In this document: piece by piece, positions 53,884-64,000 of the stretch
How positions within the stretch are numbered: the stretch's first letter is position 1
Layout: each line of letters begins with the position of its first letter
DNA from: Rhynchopus euleeides
Lineage: Eukaryota > Euglenozoa > Diplonemea > Diplonemida > Diplonemidae
Reading direction: 5' to 3'
DNA: 64,000 bases
Assembly (NCBI GenBank): GCA_963210315.1
Contig: OY723296.1
Location: 1,922,001 to 1,986,000 of the forward strand
Translations under genes and position numbers: made by a program
The notes under the pieces: model-generated
Databases searched by the model: none
What the model saw: only the letters and a program-made list of their open reading frames with translations
Told to the model about the DNA's origin: nothing

Positions 53884-54795
53884 ATGGAGGTGTTCCTGAC
53901 GGATGCGGCGACAGGCGTGACGCACACTGTCGACATCGGGATGGACGAGAAGCCCGACAGGCTGAAGCTCGAAGCACGCGAGGCGTTCCGCTACCCTGAT
54001 GGTGCGGAGGAAGAGGACGTGCATCTGTCGGTGGGGGTCAAAGCGGTGTGTGACGACGAGCCGCTGAGCCACGCAGGTGTCGAAGCCGGATGCGTGGTTC
54101 ACGTCATCCTCTGTCCCGACCGTCACCTCGATGCGGTGTACAAGGGGGAGAAGCAACTGTGGCAGGTCCCGCTGTGGGTGACGACACACGATGAGGTCCT
54201 TCAAGCCGTTCGCGAGTTGACGGACGAAGGAGCGCCAGACTGGTTCGCACATGCGCACACCACCGTGAAGGGTGATCGTGAGATCGTTCTTGCTGCAGTT
54301 CAGCGCTGTGGGTACTCACTCCAGTACGCAGACGACAGCCTGAAGGGTGATCGTGAGATCGTTCTTGCTGCAGTTCAAGAAAATGGGTTCTCACTCCGTT
54401 ACGCAGACAACAGCCTGAAGGGTGATCGTGAGTTCGTTCTTGCTGCAGTTCAACAAAATGGGTTCTCACTCCGTTACGCAGACGACAGCCTGAAGGGTGG
54501 TCGTGAGGTCGTTCTTGCTGCAGTTCAACAAGATGGGGACTTACTCGAGTATGCAGACGACAGCACGAAGGGAGATCGTGAGGTCGTTCTTCCTGCAGTT
54601 CAACAAAATGGGTACTCACTCCGTTACGCAGACGACAGCCTGAAGGGTGATCGTGAGGTCGTTCTTGCTGCAGTTCAACAAGATGGGTTCTCACTCCGTT
54701 ACGCAGACGACAGCCTGAAGGGTGATCGTGAGATCGTTCTTGCTGCAGTTCAACAAAATGGGGACTTACCGGAGTGTGTCTCCACTAATTTGTAA
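53884..54795 (+). CDS. Second DUF4116-like protein, seven near-identical repeats (303 aa)
   Basis: ATG at 53884, right after a likely AG acceptor at 53875. Residues 1-75 resemble the ubiquitin-fold N-terminus of the 37956 protein (MEVFLTDAATG, later a VHVI strand). Residues about 129-297 are seven units of exactly 25 residues (75 bp; unit starts 54271, 54346, 54421, 54496, 54571, 54646, 54721) of the form KGDREIVLAAVQQNGFSLRY then ADDSL. They differ by few bases, so the array is young or homogenised. The protein ends soon after the last unit (LPECVSTNL, TAA), about 240 residues shorter than the 37956 protein. Function unknown. Confidence 0.82.
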   Translation: MEVFLTDAATGVTHTVDIGMDEKPDRLKLEAREAFRYPDGAEEEDVHLSVGVKAVCDDEPLSHAGVEAGCVVHVILCPDRHLDAVYKGEKQLWQVPLWVTTHDEVLQAVRELTDEGAPDWFAHAHTTVKGDREIVLAAVQRCGYSLQYADDSLKGDREIVLAAVQENGFSLRYADNSLKGDREFVLAAVQQNGFSLRYADDSLKGGREVVLAAVQQDGDLLEYADDSTKGDREVVLPAVQQNGYSLRYADDSLKGDREVVLAAVQQDGFSLRYADDSLKGDREIVLAAVQQNGDLPECVSTNL

Positions 54796-55443
54796 AGATC
54801 CACGTGGTGTGTTTACCTCGAGGCTCTCCCCTCCGCCCCGCCACCCCATGTGCCTGTGCCTCAGCCCTCCTTTGAGGCAACCCCGTGTACCGCTGTCCCC
54901 GAGCCCGCCACCCCTCCAGCTGTGCTGAAGGGGCTGGCCTACACCGTGTGCTCCCCGGGCTCACCCCACCGCCACCTGATGCAGCCTCGTGGGAGACTCT
55001 CACCCGACAGCACCCGGCCGTCCATCCCCGCCGTGTTGCAGCTGAAGCGCGCCGCCTTCGAGGCGCATACCAGTTCTATCCCGGTATCCCGTGACGATGA
55101 TACCCGCACTCCTCCCTCTGCACGTTTGGATGCTTGCTGTGGTGGGTGACTTGCTGCTCACACAAGTGTGCGGAAAAACAAACGGGCTCTCCAAAAACCC
55201 CCTCCCTCCCTTTTGAATCTCGCATCTGTCAACCCTGCAGTCCACCCCCGCAGCCATGTGTCACACACATCAACCCACGCGCCCCACCGGCAGGACAACA
55301 CCACCCACCCAAGCCCCTCGGGTGCACTGCCACACCTCTCCGCACCTTGCTGGCTGCGGGTGTCGGTGGAGGACGGAACACAAGATGTATTGCCGGTGCC
55401 CCCGCCGCTAGACGGGAGGGCCCCCCCTCCCCACCCTGCTCCG
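54796..55443. other. Intergenic; partial open frame
   Basis: The frame 54850-55149 is open and not low-complexity (PAVLKGLAYTVCSPGSPH), which could be a gene fragment, but it runs into duplicated flank at 55085. Not called as a gene. Confidence 0.45.
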
Positions 55444-56331
55444 ATGTCACCCGCTGCCGGCAACCCGGTGGCGGATTTTGACAGGAAGCTCATCGAGAAG
55501 GGCGCGAAGGCGCCGATAAAATCGCTTCTCAATGCGAAGGTTGTGCACCTTAGGAGGAGCGCTGCGGTGGGGGGGCCAGACTACCTCAACTTCGCGCACA
55601 GCGCAGAGACGAAGCTGGAGGCGAAGCGGAAGGAGGTCCGCCAGCGAACCTCCGCAGGGGTCGACTTCATCAACCTCAACGTGCAGTGCGCCCGCTCCCC
55701 CGGGCCCAGACGGGCTGCGCGCCGCACAGCCCTCTCCCTATCGGAGCGACGCGATATGGGTAGGAAGGCCGCAGCTGCGACACACCACATTATGTTTGAC
55801 CTGACGCAGCGCCACCGCCTCTGCCTGTGGGGCCATTGTTGCCTGCGCGACCTACGTCTCGCTGGTCGGCCCTCTTAGCGGCCTGCAGACGGAGGGGCAG
55901 CAGATGCACCCTACAAAGCTAATGGTGCTCTCAACGAGGCGGAGGAACGGCGGCGGGTGGATTGTGCTGCAGCGGGTGCTCCGCCGCTGCATCGCCTCCT
56001 TCCGCACGCGGAAAAAATCCCAGGCGGTTGCCGTTGTGAAGCACATGCTGTTTACCTGGCGGTCCTCTCTCAAGAACAGCCGCCTTGCGGCGTACCGCTC
56101 CAAGGTGGTCTACTCCGCGAGGGTGATACAACGCGCCTTCCGGAATCACCGCCACTACCTCGCCGCAGCGCAGCACACCCTCCACAGGCAGTGGCTCCGC
56201 ATCGAGGCGGACAGGCTGGGGCTGCTGTGGGGGCTGATCGCGCGGGAGCTGGAGAAGGAGGAGAATTTGATCCACCCACACCCACACCCACACCCGCACC
56301 CGCAGCTGCAGCCCCGCTTGGGGGAGGGGGG
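55444..56331 (+). pseudogene. Decayed copy of the IQ-motif protein gene
   Basis: Matches the first 300 codons of 50690-52993. A 2-bp deletion near 55834 (GGGGCC against GGGGCACC) shifts the frame and stops it at 55878. The last 1.42 kb of the original coding region is gone: sequence jumps at a G run (CTTGGGGG) to the 3' flank. Confidence 0.88.
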
Positions 56332-56427
56332 GGGGGTGGGGGGGAGAAGGTGTTTGCTTTGTTTGTTTTTCCGCACTCCGGAGGGGGGGGGTTTTTTTGG
56401 CGTGCAAAAACAAAAACAGAAACGACT

Positions 56428-56536
56428 GGGGGACCTCGGTACCAGTCACAGCTCGTCACAGCTCGTCAGTCAGTGAGGGGAAGTGGGCCGTGGCTCACTT
56501 TTTCTCACTCAGTCACACCTGGTAGCGAAGGCCCCC
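56428..56536. mobile_element. GGGGG-type MITE (109 bp) with ACT target duplication and known empty site
   Basis: Starts GGGGGACCTCGGTACCAG, ends CTGGTAGCGAAGGCCCCC, flanked by ACT. The paralogous position at 53117-53122 (CGACTGATT) lacks it, confirming the exact edges and the 3-bp duplication. Confidence 0.93.
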
Positions 56537-57018
56537 ACTGATTCTTTTTTGTGAGGGCGGAAAGGGGGGGCTTGCTTGCTGCCGCAGGCGTGTGTGTTGG
56601 AATTGCCAGGAAAAGAGAGCACCGACAGGGTGGGGGAGGGGGTGTGTGAGGTGGAGGTCTCTGCGGGGGTCTCCCCGCGGTGTGTTCGTTGGGTGCTTCT
56701 GACAGGAATCCATGAGTTTCATGTGAGCGTGTGGGTTTTCCAACTCGACGCGACTGGCCCTCCCCCAAAGAGGGTCTGTGCCGTGGGCAGCCTGTATTAT
56801 CCCCCTGTACCAAGTGAGCGAGGCAACGGAGGAGGGGGGGGCAGGGCAGGATTTCCCACACGATGATGATGACAGACAACAGAGAAACACACCCCGCTCT
56901 TTCTCCCCCCCCCCCCCCCGTGTTTTCGCGAGCGACCCTGCCATGCACAGCTGGAGGTAGTGACGTCCTGAATTTTGAGCCCTTTTGAACATGGTCGAGA
57001 ACAGCAGTTGTCTTTGTA

Positions 57019-57205
57019 CACGGTGGACTCCCACACGTCAGGGTGCACCTTTTTGGGATATCGGAATATCGGGGGTCTGGCGAGGTCCGACCCCCGCTAT
57101 CGGGGGTCGTCTGGGCACCAAAAATAGCAGGGCAGACTCCCGCTAGCGGGGGTCGCCCAGACCCCCGCCCCAGACCCCCGCTCCAGGGGGTGGGAGTCCA
57201 CCGTG
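57019..57205 (-). mobile_element. TA-inserted MITE (187 bp), copy 2
   Basis: Inverted copy of 53578-53756 with the same 15-bp terminal repeats, flanked by TA (57017-57018, 57206-57207). Confidence 0.88.
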
Positions 57206-57334
57206 TACTTACCTATCACCCCCCCTCTCGTGTTTTCGTTCTGCCTCTTCCCCCTCCGCACCGCCACACCCCTCCCCCTCTCCTCAACCACCACTACCCA
57301 TATCCAGGCGAGGGTTGTGTGGCAGCGCCAACGC

Positions 57335-59760
57335 ATGGATGTGCCAGGTCGAGGGGCCAGCCGCCTCCTCTGTGCCGCTGTCCTCTGGGTTGTGCTGTGG
57401 GGCCCAGCGGAGACGCAGGCAAGCGCTGTTGTGTCCGGCAACAGTATGTATTCACATGCACGAAGAACGGCATGCTGCTAGGCGTGGGGAAGAACAACCC
57501 CATCCAGACGACAGCAGTGGTCCTGTCCTCCACGTGGGTGGTGGAGGAGGTCGAGTCGTCGCCTGTCAGGTACTCTATTAAAAATGCGGAGAGTGGGAAG
57601 TGTGTTGATCTCCGGAAGAGCGGGCTGGATGATGGCGCGACTTTCATTTCATTTAAGTGCAGCAACACGAGCAACCAGCTCATGTCGTTCACAGCATCAG
57701 GGAGTGCGTATGCACTGGTGGTGAAACATAGCGGGAAGTGTCTTCAGCCGTGGCCGAAGAATTTGATGGATGAGGGGGCCAAGATCCAGCAGCAGACTTG
57801 TGATGGGTCCGAAGCTCAGGCATGGATGATCTCGCCGGCACCATATATCCCGCCTCCCACGCCGGCCCCGCCAACGCAAGCGCCTGAGACAGCCGCGCCG
57901 ACACCCGCGCCCCCAACCCCGGCGCCACCGACGCAGGAGCCCACACCTGCCCCTCCGACACCTGCGCCTGACACACCGTCGCCTCCAACGCCGGCACCTC
58001 CGACACCTGCGCCTGACACATCGTCGCCCCCAACTCCGGAACCGCCAACACCAGAACCCACTGCAGCGCCTCCGACACCTGCGCCTGAAACACCTTCACC
58101 TCCGACTTCCGGGCCGCCAACACCGGAGCCCACCGCAGGGCCTCCGACACCTGTGCCTGACACAGCTTCACCCCCAACCGCGGGGCCGCCGACACTGCAA
58201 CCCACCGCAAGGCCACCCACACCGGCCCCTGTTGACTCGCCTGCACCTGCGTCGCTCCGGACGGCACCAACCGAGACTGCGATACCGGCAGCCGTACCCC
58301 CGGTGAATGACGCACCGCAGGCTATCCCTCCGGGAAGCGCCGCTGCGTCCGTCGATGCGGCCATAAAGAACAGCGGCGGGCAGGCTGCGGTGATCACACG
58401 CGGGCTGGAGTGCCTGCACGACGGCAACACGCTCATCGAGCTGCCGTGGCTGCTGCACCCCACAGGCCTCCGCCTGCTGGGCAGCAACGCCGCGGGCTGC
58501 GTGATCGGCAACGTCCTCCTCACAGCTGCCTGCATCGGCATCCAGGCCCTCGGTGTCCTGGTACAATACCACCTCTACCCGAGGGAGGGCTGGCGGAAGG
58601 CCTCGTCCTACCTCCGCTTCCCCTCCTGCTGCGTCCTCCTCCCTGCCTTCTTCCTGCCGGGCACGGCAGACTCAGCCCTTCTGCTGCTGATGGGTTCGGA
58701 GGGCAGCAGCACAGGCCACACCGCCGTAGGCATAGTGGGCGCCGTCTACACCGTCGGGCTGCTGGGGCTGCTGTGCTTCTCCTGCTGGGAGAAGGGCTTC
58801 AGGTCAACGGTGCGCCCCTCCAACCTTCGCCCCTTCCTCTCCCGCTTCGGGGGCCCTGCGCGCTACGTCTTCGGAACACACATGTGGGTCAGCGACAGCC
58901 GCCTCCACACGGAGCGCCTCGGTGTTGTCTTCGAGAACTACTCCCTCGACCCGAGGTGGTGGCTCACCCAGTATGGGCGCTATGTGATTGTCGAGGTGGG
59001 GCAGGTTCCTCTGATTGCCGCCCTCTCGGTGATCCCGGTGTCGACCTGGCATGGCTGCATGGTGAAGGCCTTTTCGATCAGCCTCCTCTTCTTCGCCCTC
59101 GCCGTGTCGGTGTATGCGTATAATCCTTTCATCCCCGCGATGCTGAACCACGTCACGCTGGGCACCAACCTCGCTTCCGCCCTAGCCATGCTCGGCTACG
59201 GCGTGGTGTTTGCGCTGGGGGAGCCGAACGGCGAGGTACTGTTCGTCGCCTCGACCCTGCTCTTCCTGGGGATGGTCCTGTCGCTGCTGCGGGCTGCCTA
59301 TGACATTGGGATTTACATTCTGGACCTGCTGCGCTGCTTCGTGAAGGTGGAGGCCCAGGAAAAAACCCAGACGTTGCTCCCCCGCAACGACATCGACCTG
59401 GTGGACAGCTCGGAAGAGGAAGAAGTACGTACTATGAGCCCGGAGCACCACCCGCTCCGTGCAATGTCGGACCTCAACCAGGGGCTTCTGACGTCTGTCA
59501 CGTCGATGCCCCGGCAGTCGTCCTTCACGGCGAGCTCCGGCGGGGGGAGCGATGTGGGGCCAGCGCTGGGCGGGCGCCCCCCTCTGCGGGCAGCCAGCTG
59601 GGCACCGCAGACCAGGCGCCGAGGGAGCGTGTCACCTGCCCAGGACAGCGGCCCCTCGGTGTCCCCGTACGTCGATGTGTTGCCGCGGACATATCCCCGA
59701 AGGCCACGTGTGATGTCCTCCACATCGAGCTTCAGTCACCGACGGTACTCTCCAGCATAG
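57335..59760 (+). CDS. Ricin-type lectin domain, Pro/Thr stalk, multi-pass membrane protein
   Basis: ATG at 57335 opens a signal peptide (RLLCAAVLWVVLWGP) but in a different frame from the rest: the main frame, open from 57043, carries the protein from about 57440. So there is a 1-base frame mismatch between about 57420 and 57450, either a sequence error, a real mutation, or a splice I cannot see. The main frame has a beta-trefoil carbohydrate-binding domain (YSIKNAESGKCVDLRKSG ... KCLQPW ... AQAWMI, a QxW-type ending), a Pro/Thr-rich stalk of PTPAPP type (57840-58250), about eight hydrophobic helices (58470-59330) and a Ser/Arg-rich cytoplasmic tail; stop TAG. The lectin module is the binding kind only, with no enzymatic toxin domain. 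Likely a surface or lysosomal sugar-binding receptor; the membrane part is unrecognised. Confidence 0.72.
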
Positions 59761-60706
59761 GGCGGTGGGGTGTGGGTGGTTGGGGGTGGGGGGGAGGAGG
59801 CGCTGAAGAAGGCTGTGGTACTTCGTCGGGTAGCTTCCGTCTGCACAGTTTCTGTTCCACTTACACAAAAGGCTTCTGATGGATCCAACGCCAGCAGCCT
59901 GCCGTTATAGCCGGCCCTCCCGATGACCTCTCTTCGAGATGATGCGCATTGCCTGCCAGGTGACTCCCTTCCCAGAAAGGGCACCTCGTCCCGAAGAACT
60001 AGTCTAAGTCATCGTGTCATGAGGCGTGTTGTGCATCCCGTCTATTTGTTGACCACACCAGGACTCCCCTAGACTCCGATGTGGGCCGATTTGCACTCTT
60101 TCCCAAAACACGAGGCCTCAAAATCATTGCCTCCGATACACACGCCACACCAACGTAGGGGTGGGCGGGGAGTGGGCACAAATCCGCGCAGGGTTACCCA
60201 CTTAAAACCACTATCACTACACGCCACACCACCACTCACCCAACGCAGTCTTGCCCTCTCTTTGTTGTAGAAGGGGAGTCATTTGCACACTAAAAGCGGG
60301 AGTCTGCCTCGAGATGGAACGCTCAGAAATTGACAGTCCCACCTCGTCACAGCTCGTCGGTCAGTGAGGGGAAGCGAGCTGTCGCTCGCTTTTTCTCACT
60401 CAGTCGTCGGCTGATTGAGGGTGTGATACGAGGGTCACTCAGTCACATCTGGGAGCGAGGGTCCCTCGTTCTTCCAAAGATTGAAATTCTAAAAAGATGC
60501 GCGATGGCAGGTCTGCTCCTGGCAAGCCCCCGACGACTGCCTTCAGCAGTGCCATCCCGCTTCTCCAGCACCTCCCCCACCCTTGTGCGAGATACTTTGT
60601 TTTGCTGAGCCTGTCGTAGTGCCTCATGCAACGAGGCTGCAACCTCGCCCCTCTGCCCCGCGATGAGATATCGAGTGACGTGTGTCGAAAGCGTTTCCCA
60701 TTTTTT
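59761..60706. other. Intergenic with diverged MITE
   Basis: No gene supported. A diverged MITE at about 60336-60466. Confidence 0.55.
60336..60466. mobile_element. GGGGG-type MITE, degenerate
   Basis: Shares CACAGCTCGTCGGTCAGTGA, TTTTTCTCACTCAGTC and AGTCACATCTGGGAGCGAGG with 56428-56536, but the left end has lost its G run and the middle has an extra 25 bp. Confidence 0.7.
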
Positions 60707-60949
60707 TGCACATAACACACCTGTGTGGTACGGGAAATGCTACGAGGAACGCGATGGACTCGGGACTGCTGCTGGCCTCTCTTGCTATGGTTTACTTATG
60801 TTTCGTGCTCCACCTGCTCCACCTCATTCTGCACTTCAGATGATCCACTTCACGTGGGTTACGGGGTTTGGGACAACGATGATATGTTGTGTCCGACGAC
60901 AAGGTAAGGTAAGCTCATCGAGGTACACCAAACCGGAGTTGTCAAATCA
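60707..60949 (+). repeat. Left terminal direct repeat of element copy 3
   Basis: 243 bp, TGCACATAAC to GTCAAATCA. Confidence 0.9.
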
Positions 60950-61092
60950 AAAAAGACACACCGCCCGAGAGGCAATTGGTGTGACACAACAGCGATGACA
61001 CAATCACTCTGCCCGAGGGGGCGCGTTTTTAGCGACCGAGACCTCCTCTCCTGACTGAGGGACACACGATCTGACCGTCCGAGAGACGCAGC

Positions 61093-62010
61093 ATTCTACC
61101 CTGCCCGAGGGGCACCCACTCTCCTGACCGAGAGACACGCAGTCTTGCCCGAGGGGCACCTGGTTTCCTGATCGAGACAATATTCTGCCCGAGGGGCACT
61201 CACTCTCCCGACCGAGAGACACGCAGTTTTGCCCGAGGGGCACCTGTTCTCCTGACCGAGACAATATTCTGCCCGAGGGGCACCCACTCTCCCGACCGAG
61301 AGACGCAGCATCTCGCCCGAGGGGCACCTGTTCTCCTGACCGAGACAAAATTTTTGCCCGAGGGGCACCCACTCTCCCGACCGAGAGACACGCAGTCTTG
61401 CCCGAGGGGCACCTGTTCTCCTGACCGAGACAATATTCTGCCCGAGGGGCACTCACTCTCCCGATCGAGAGACACGCAGTTTTGCCCGAGGGGCACCTGT
61501 TCTCCTGACCGAGACAATATTCTGCCCGAGGGGCACCCACTCTCCCGACCGAGAGACGCAGCATCTCGCCCGAGGGGCACCTGTTCTCCTGACCGAGACA
61601 AAAATTTTGCCCGAGGGGCACCCACTCTCCCGACCGAGAGACACGCAGTCTTGCCCGAGGGGCACCTGTTCTCCTGACCGAGACAATATTCTGCCCGAGG
61701 GGCATCCACTCTCCCGACCGAGAGACGCAGCATCTCGCCCGAGGGGCACCTGTTCTCCTGACCGAGACAATATTCTGCCCGAGGGGCACTCACTCTCCCG
61801 ACCGAGAGACACGCAGTTTTGCCCGAGGGGCACCCGTTATCCTGACCGAGACAAAACTATGCCCGAGGGGCACCCACTCTCCCGACCGAGAGACGCAGCA
61901 TCTCGCCCGAGGGGCACCTGTTCTCCTGACCGAGACAAAAATTTTGCCCGAGGGGCACCCGCTCTCCCGACCGAGAGATCCACAATCTTGCCCGAGGGGC
62001 ACCAAATCCC
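61093..62010 (+). repeat. Minisatellite A in element copy 3
   Basis: Alternating 39/43-bp units, about three double units more than copies 1 and 2. Confidence 0.88.
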
Positions 62011-62639
62011 GACCGAGAAGACGACCCTCACACCATGCTCGTGTCAGGTCTCAAGAGGGCCGAAGCCGCGGTTGAGGACAACAACACCCCCACGCACTGG
62101 TTCTAATAAATGACGGCGAGGTGCACGGGGGGATCAGCACGAAGGAGGGGCGCAAAAAGATGGGGATGATGACGCCGTGGTGTTCAAGGTGGTCCTCCGC
62201 CGCTTATGAACGTGACAGCGGGACAGCGCTGCGCCCGTGGCCGCAGCGGATTGAGGACATTCCCATCAGCCATCGAGACTATCACCGCGCCTCGCCGAAA
62301 ACCTGCTTCACGCTTGATCGCGCTCAAGGTTTCCAAACGCATACTTCAGCTGGAGGTTCCGTCACAGAGGCGCTGACAAAGGCGGGACCAAGAGCAACAG
62401 TCGGGTGCTGATAAATGGGTCGATACTGATGCAGCAAAGTGACGTCAGTGATATCCAACTCCTACTTTCCTGACCGAGACACGATCTTGCCGAGGAGCAT
62501 CGGACCGAGACACCCACTTCTGCCTGAGGGGCACCTAGCCGAGACGCATTTTTCCTGCCCGAGGGGCATCTCGCCGAGACATTACCTGCCTGAGGGGCAC
62601 CTGGCCACGACATACCTACAGCTTACGCTTGCGGGGCAC

Positions 62640-63110
62640 CCTGCCTGAGGAGCACCTGGCCAAGACATACATTTCCGCCTACGAGGCACCCTGCCCGAGG
62701 GGCACCTGGTCAAGACACACACTTCCGCCTACGGGGCACCCTGCCCGAGGGGCACCTGGCCAAGACAGACACCTCTGCCTACGAGGCACCCTGCCCGAGG
62801 GGCACCTGGCCAAGACATACACTTCCGCCTACGAGGCACCCTGCCCGAGGGGCACCTGGCCAAGACAGACACTTCCGCCTACGAGGCACCCTGCCCGAGG
62901 GGCACCTGGCCAAGACATACACTTCCGCCTACGAGGCACCCTGCCCGAGGGGCACCTGGCCAAGACATACACTTCCGCCTACGAGGCACCCTGCCCGAGG
63001 GGCACCTGGTCAAGACATACATTTCCGCCTACGGGGCACCCTGCCTGAGGGGCATCTGGCCGCGACATACACTTCCGCCTACGGGGCACCCTGCCTGAGG
63101 GGCACCTGGC
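62640..63110 (+). repeat. Minisatellite B in element copy 3, about 10 units of 50 bp
   Basis: Same unit as 4185-4560. Confidence 0.88.
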
Positions 63111-64000
63111 CAAGACGCACATTCATGCCCGAGGGACACCGGGCCGAGACATTACATTCCCTGCCTGAGGGACACCTGGCCGAGACACATTCCTGCCGAG
63201 GGGCACTCACTCCCGACCGCGAGACGCAGGATTTTGCCTGAGGGGCACCTCCTCTCCTGACCGAGACACAACCCCGCCCAGCACAGTACCGAGGGGCATT
63301 TACGCTTTCGACTGGAATACCGAGCCTGACCCGGGGAGACACAATCGTGCCACAATCGTGAGGGGCATACTCTCTTGATTGAGAAATACACCTTTTTTGC
63401 CCGAGCGACGGCACCTGAAGGCGGAAGGGTGGCCTGTCACACACAGCCTGCCAGATCCAGCTCGAGCACGGTGACGCGACGTGAGCTTTCCGAGGGCGAC
63501 AGTTTTCGTGTACCAATGCAACGCCCCCGGACACGCCCCTGAGAAGCCGGCACGTCTGTCGTGCCCAGCTTATCTGCGCGAATGCCGACTACGCGCACCC
63601 CGGCGTCAAGCGGATGCCCGCACACGCCCCAAGCGGGGCATACTCCGTCGAAGCATAGTCTCCCTGCCGGGGGACACACATTCAAGCCTGCATTATTCAC
63701 AGGGGTCAGGGGGAGTTCCGGGCGTCTGGGGCCCGGTGTTGAGACGTACGACCTCACAGTTCCATGCAGGGAAGGGGAGCTGCTGACTGGACACCTGCGA
63801 GGTGCCGTGGGACATACACAGAGATCAGGTATCCAACACAGCCGAGACGCTCTCCCAAGCTGCACTGCTCGGGGAGCAAAAGAAGCAGCGACTGAGAGAC
63901 GCGTCCGCATCGCCTGTGTCAGCGGTGCCGCCGCTGAGGGGGTCCACCGAAACCGCAGCCATGGCAGCGGGCCGAGATCATTCCACAAGGTTGGGGGGCA

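Larger units (their letters stand above)
55085..57300 (+). repeat. Segmental duplication, copy 2
   Basis: Second copy of 50335-53575 with an internal deletion at G runs near 56325, a MITE at 56428 and an extra 300-bp insert containing a second MITE (56935-57228, flanked by CGTGTTTTCG on both sides). Confidence 0.85.
56332..57334. other. Intergenic: duplicated flank with two MITEs
   Basis: Contains MITEs 56428-56536 and 57019-57205 and the 5'UTR of the lectin-like gene. No gene supported. Confidence 0.6.
60707..64000 (+). mobile_element. Non-coding LTR-like element, copy 3 (runs off window end)
   Basis: Left terminal repeat 60707-60949, then the same interior as copy 1, cut off by the window about 1.4 kb before the expected right repeat. 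Minisatellite A is about 250 bp longer than in copies 1 and 2. A T run precedes the left end, as in copies 1 and 2. Confidence 0.88.

Noticed and set aside
1..64000. tRNA or rRNA genes
   Set aside because: I looked for the T-arm GGTTCGAATCC-type box and rRNA core strings and found no convincing candidate; a covariance-model scan would be decisive.

Overview
This window is nuclear DNA of a GC-rich, flagellate-type protist; I cannot name the lineage. Eukaryote: several genes are split by GT-AG introns (donors mostly GTATG, acceptors CACAG or CCAG after a C-rich rather than T-rich tract), and two recognisable genes (OSCP1, RABL2) belong to cilium-related families. TAA, TAG and TGA all end good genes, so the genetic code looks standard. 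Non-coding DNA is full of long C and G homopolymers and mobile elements.

Genes, left to right, all on the plus strand: 3' part of OSCP1 (88-1622); a coiled-coil protein (9025-9738); a truncated copy (11425-13776) and an intact copy (18808-21801) of a large type I membrane protein; a distant relative of it (26802-29432); eIF2B subunit alpha (32164-33462); RABL2 (36210-37340); a DUF4116-like repeat protein (37956-39581); an RRM protein (41596-42348); an ankyrin/ADP-ribosyltransferase/NACHT/pentapeptide/WD40 gene with several reading-frame breaks (43736-48300); an IQ-motif protein (50690-52993) and its decayed copy (55444-56331); a second DUF4116-like protein (53884-54795); and a ricin-type-lectin multi-pass membrane protein (about 57335-59760). 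I see no operon-like logic; the themes are cilium biology, cell-surface proteins and repeat-built proteins.

Mobile DNA dominates the rest. Three nearly identical copies of a 4.6-4.7 kb element with 243-bp TG...CA direct terminal repeats and internal minisatellites, but no recognisable polymerase, lie at 2503-7094 (+), 13686-18427 (-) and 60707 to the window end (+). The middle copy sits exactly at the junction of a 2.63-kb tandem duplication (11043-13670 and 18428-21053), the pattern expected from unequal crossing-over between two element insertions. Other elements: a 2.95-kb TA-flanked inverted-repeat element with a disrupted arm and 617-bp tandem repeats (22863-25808), an 803-bp hAT-like element with target duplication (34936-35738), a family of about 110-bp MITEs with GGGGG...CCCCC ends and 3-bp target duplications, a TA-inserted MITE pair (53578 and 57019), and a 1.16-kb TRIM-like element (48394-49548).

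The strongest leads are the recombination-born duplication, the short GGGGG MITE family proven by an empty paralogous site, and the NLR-like gene that pairs an ADP-ribosyltransferase domain with a NACHT switch and six almost identical WD40 repeats.
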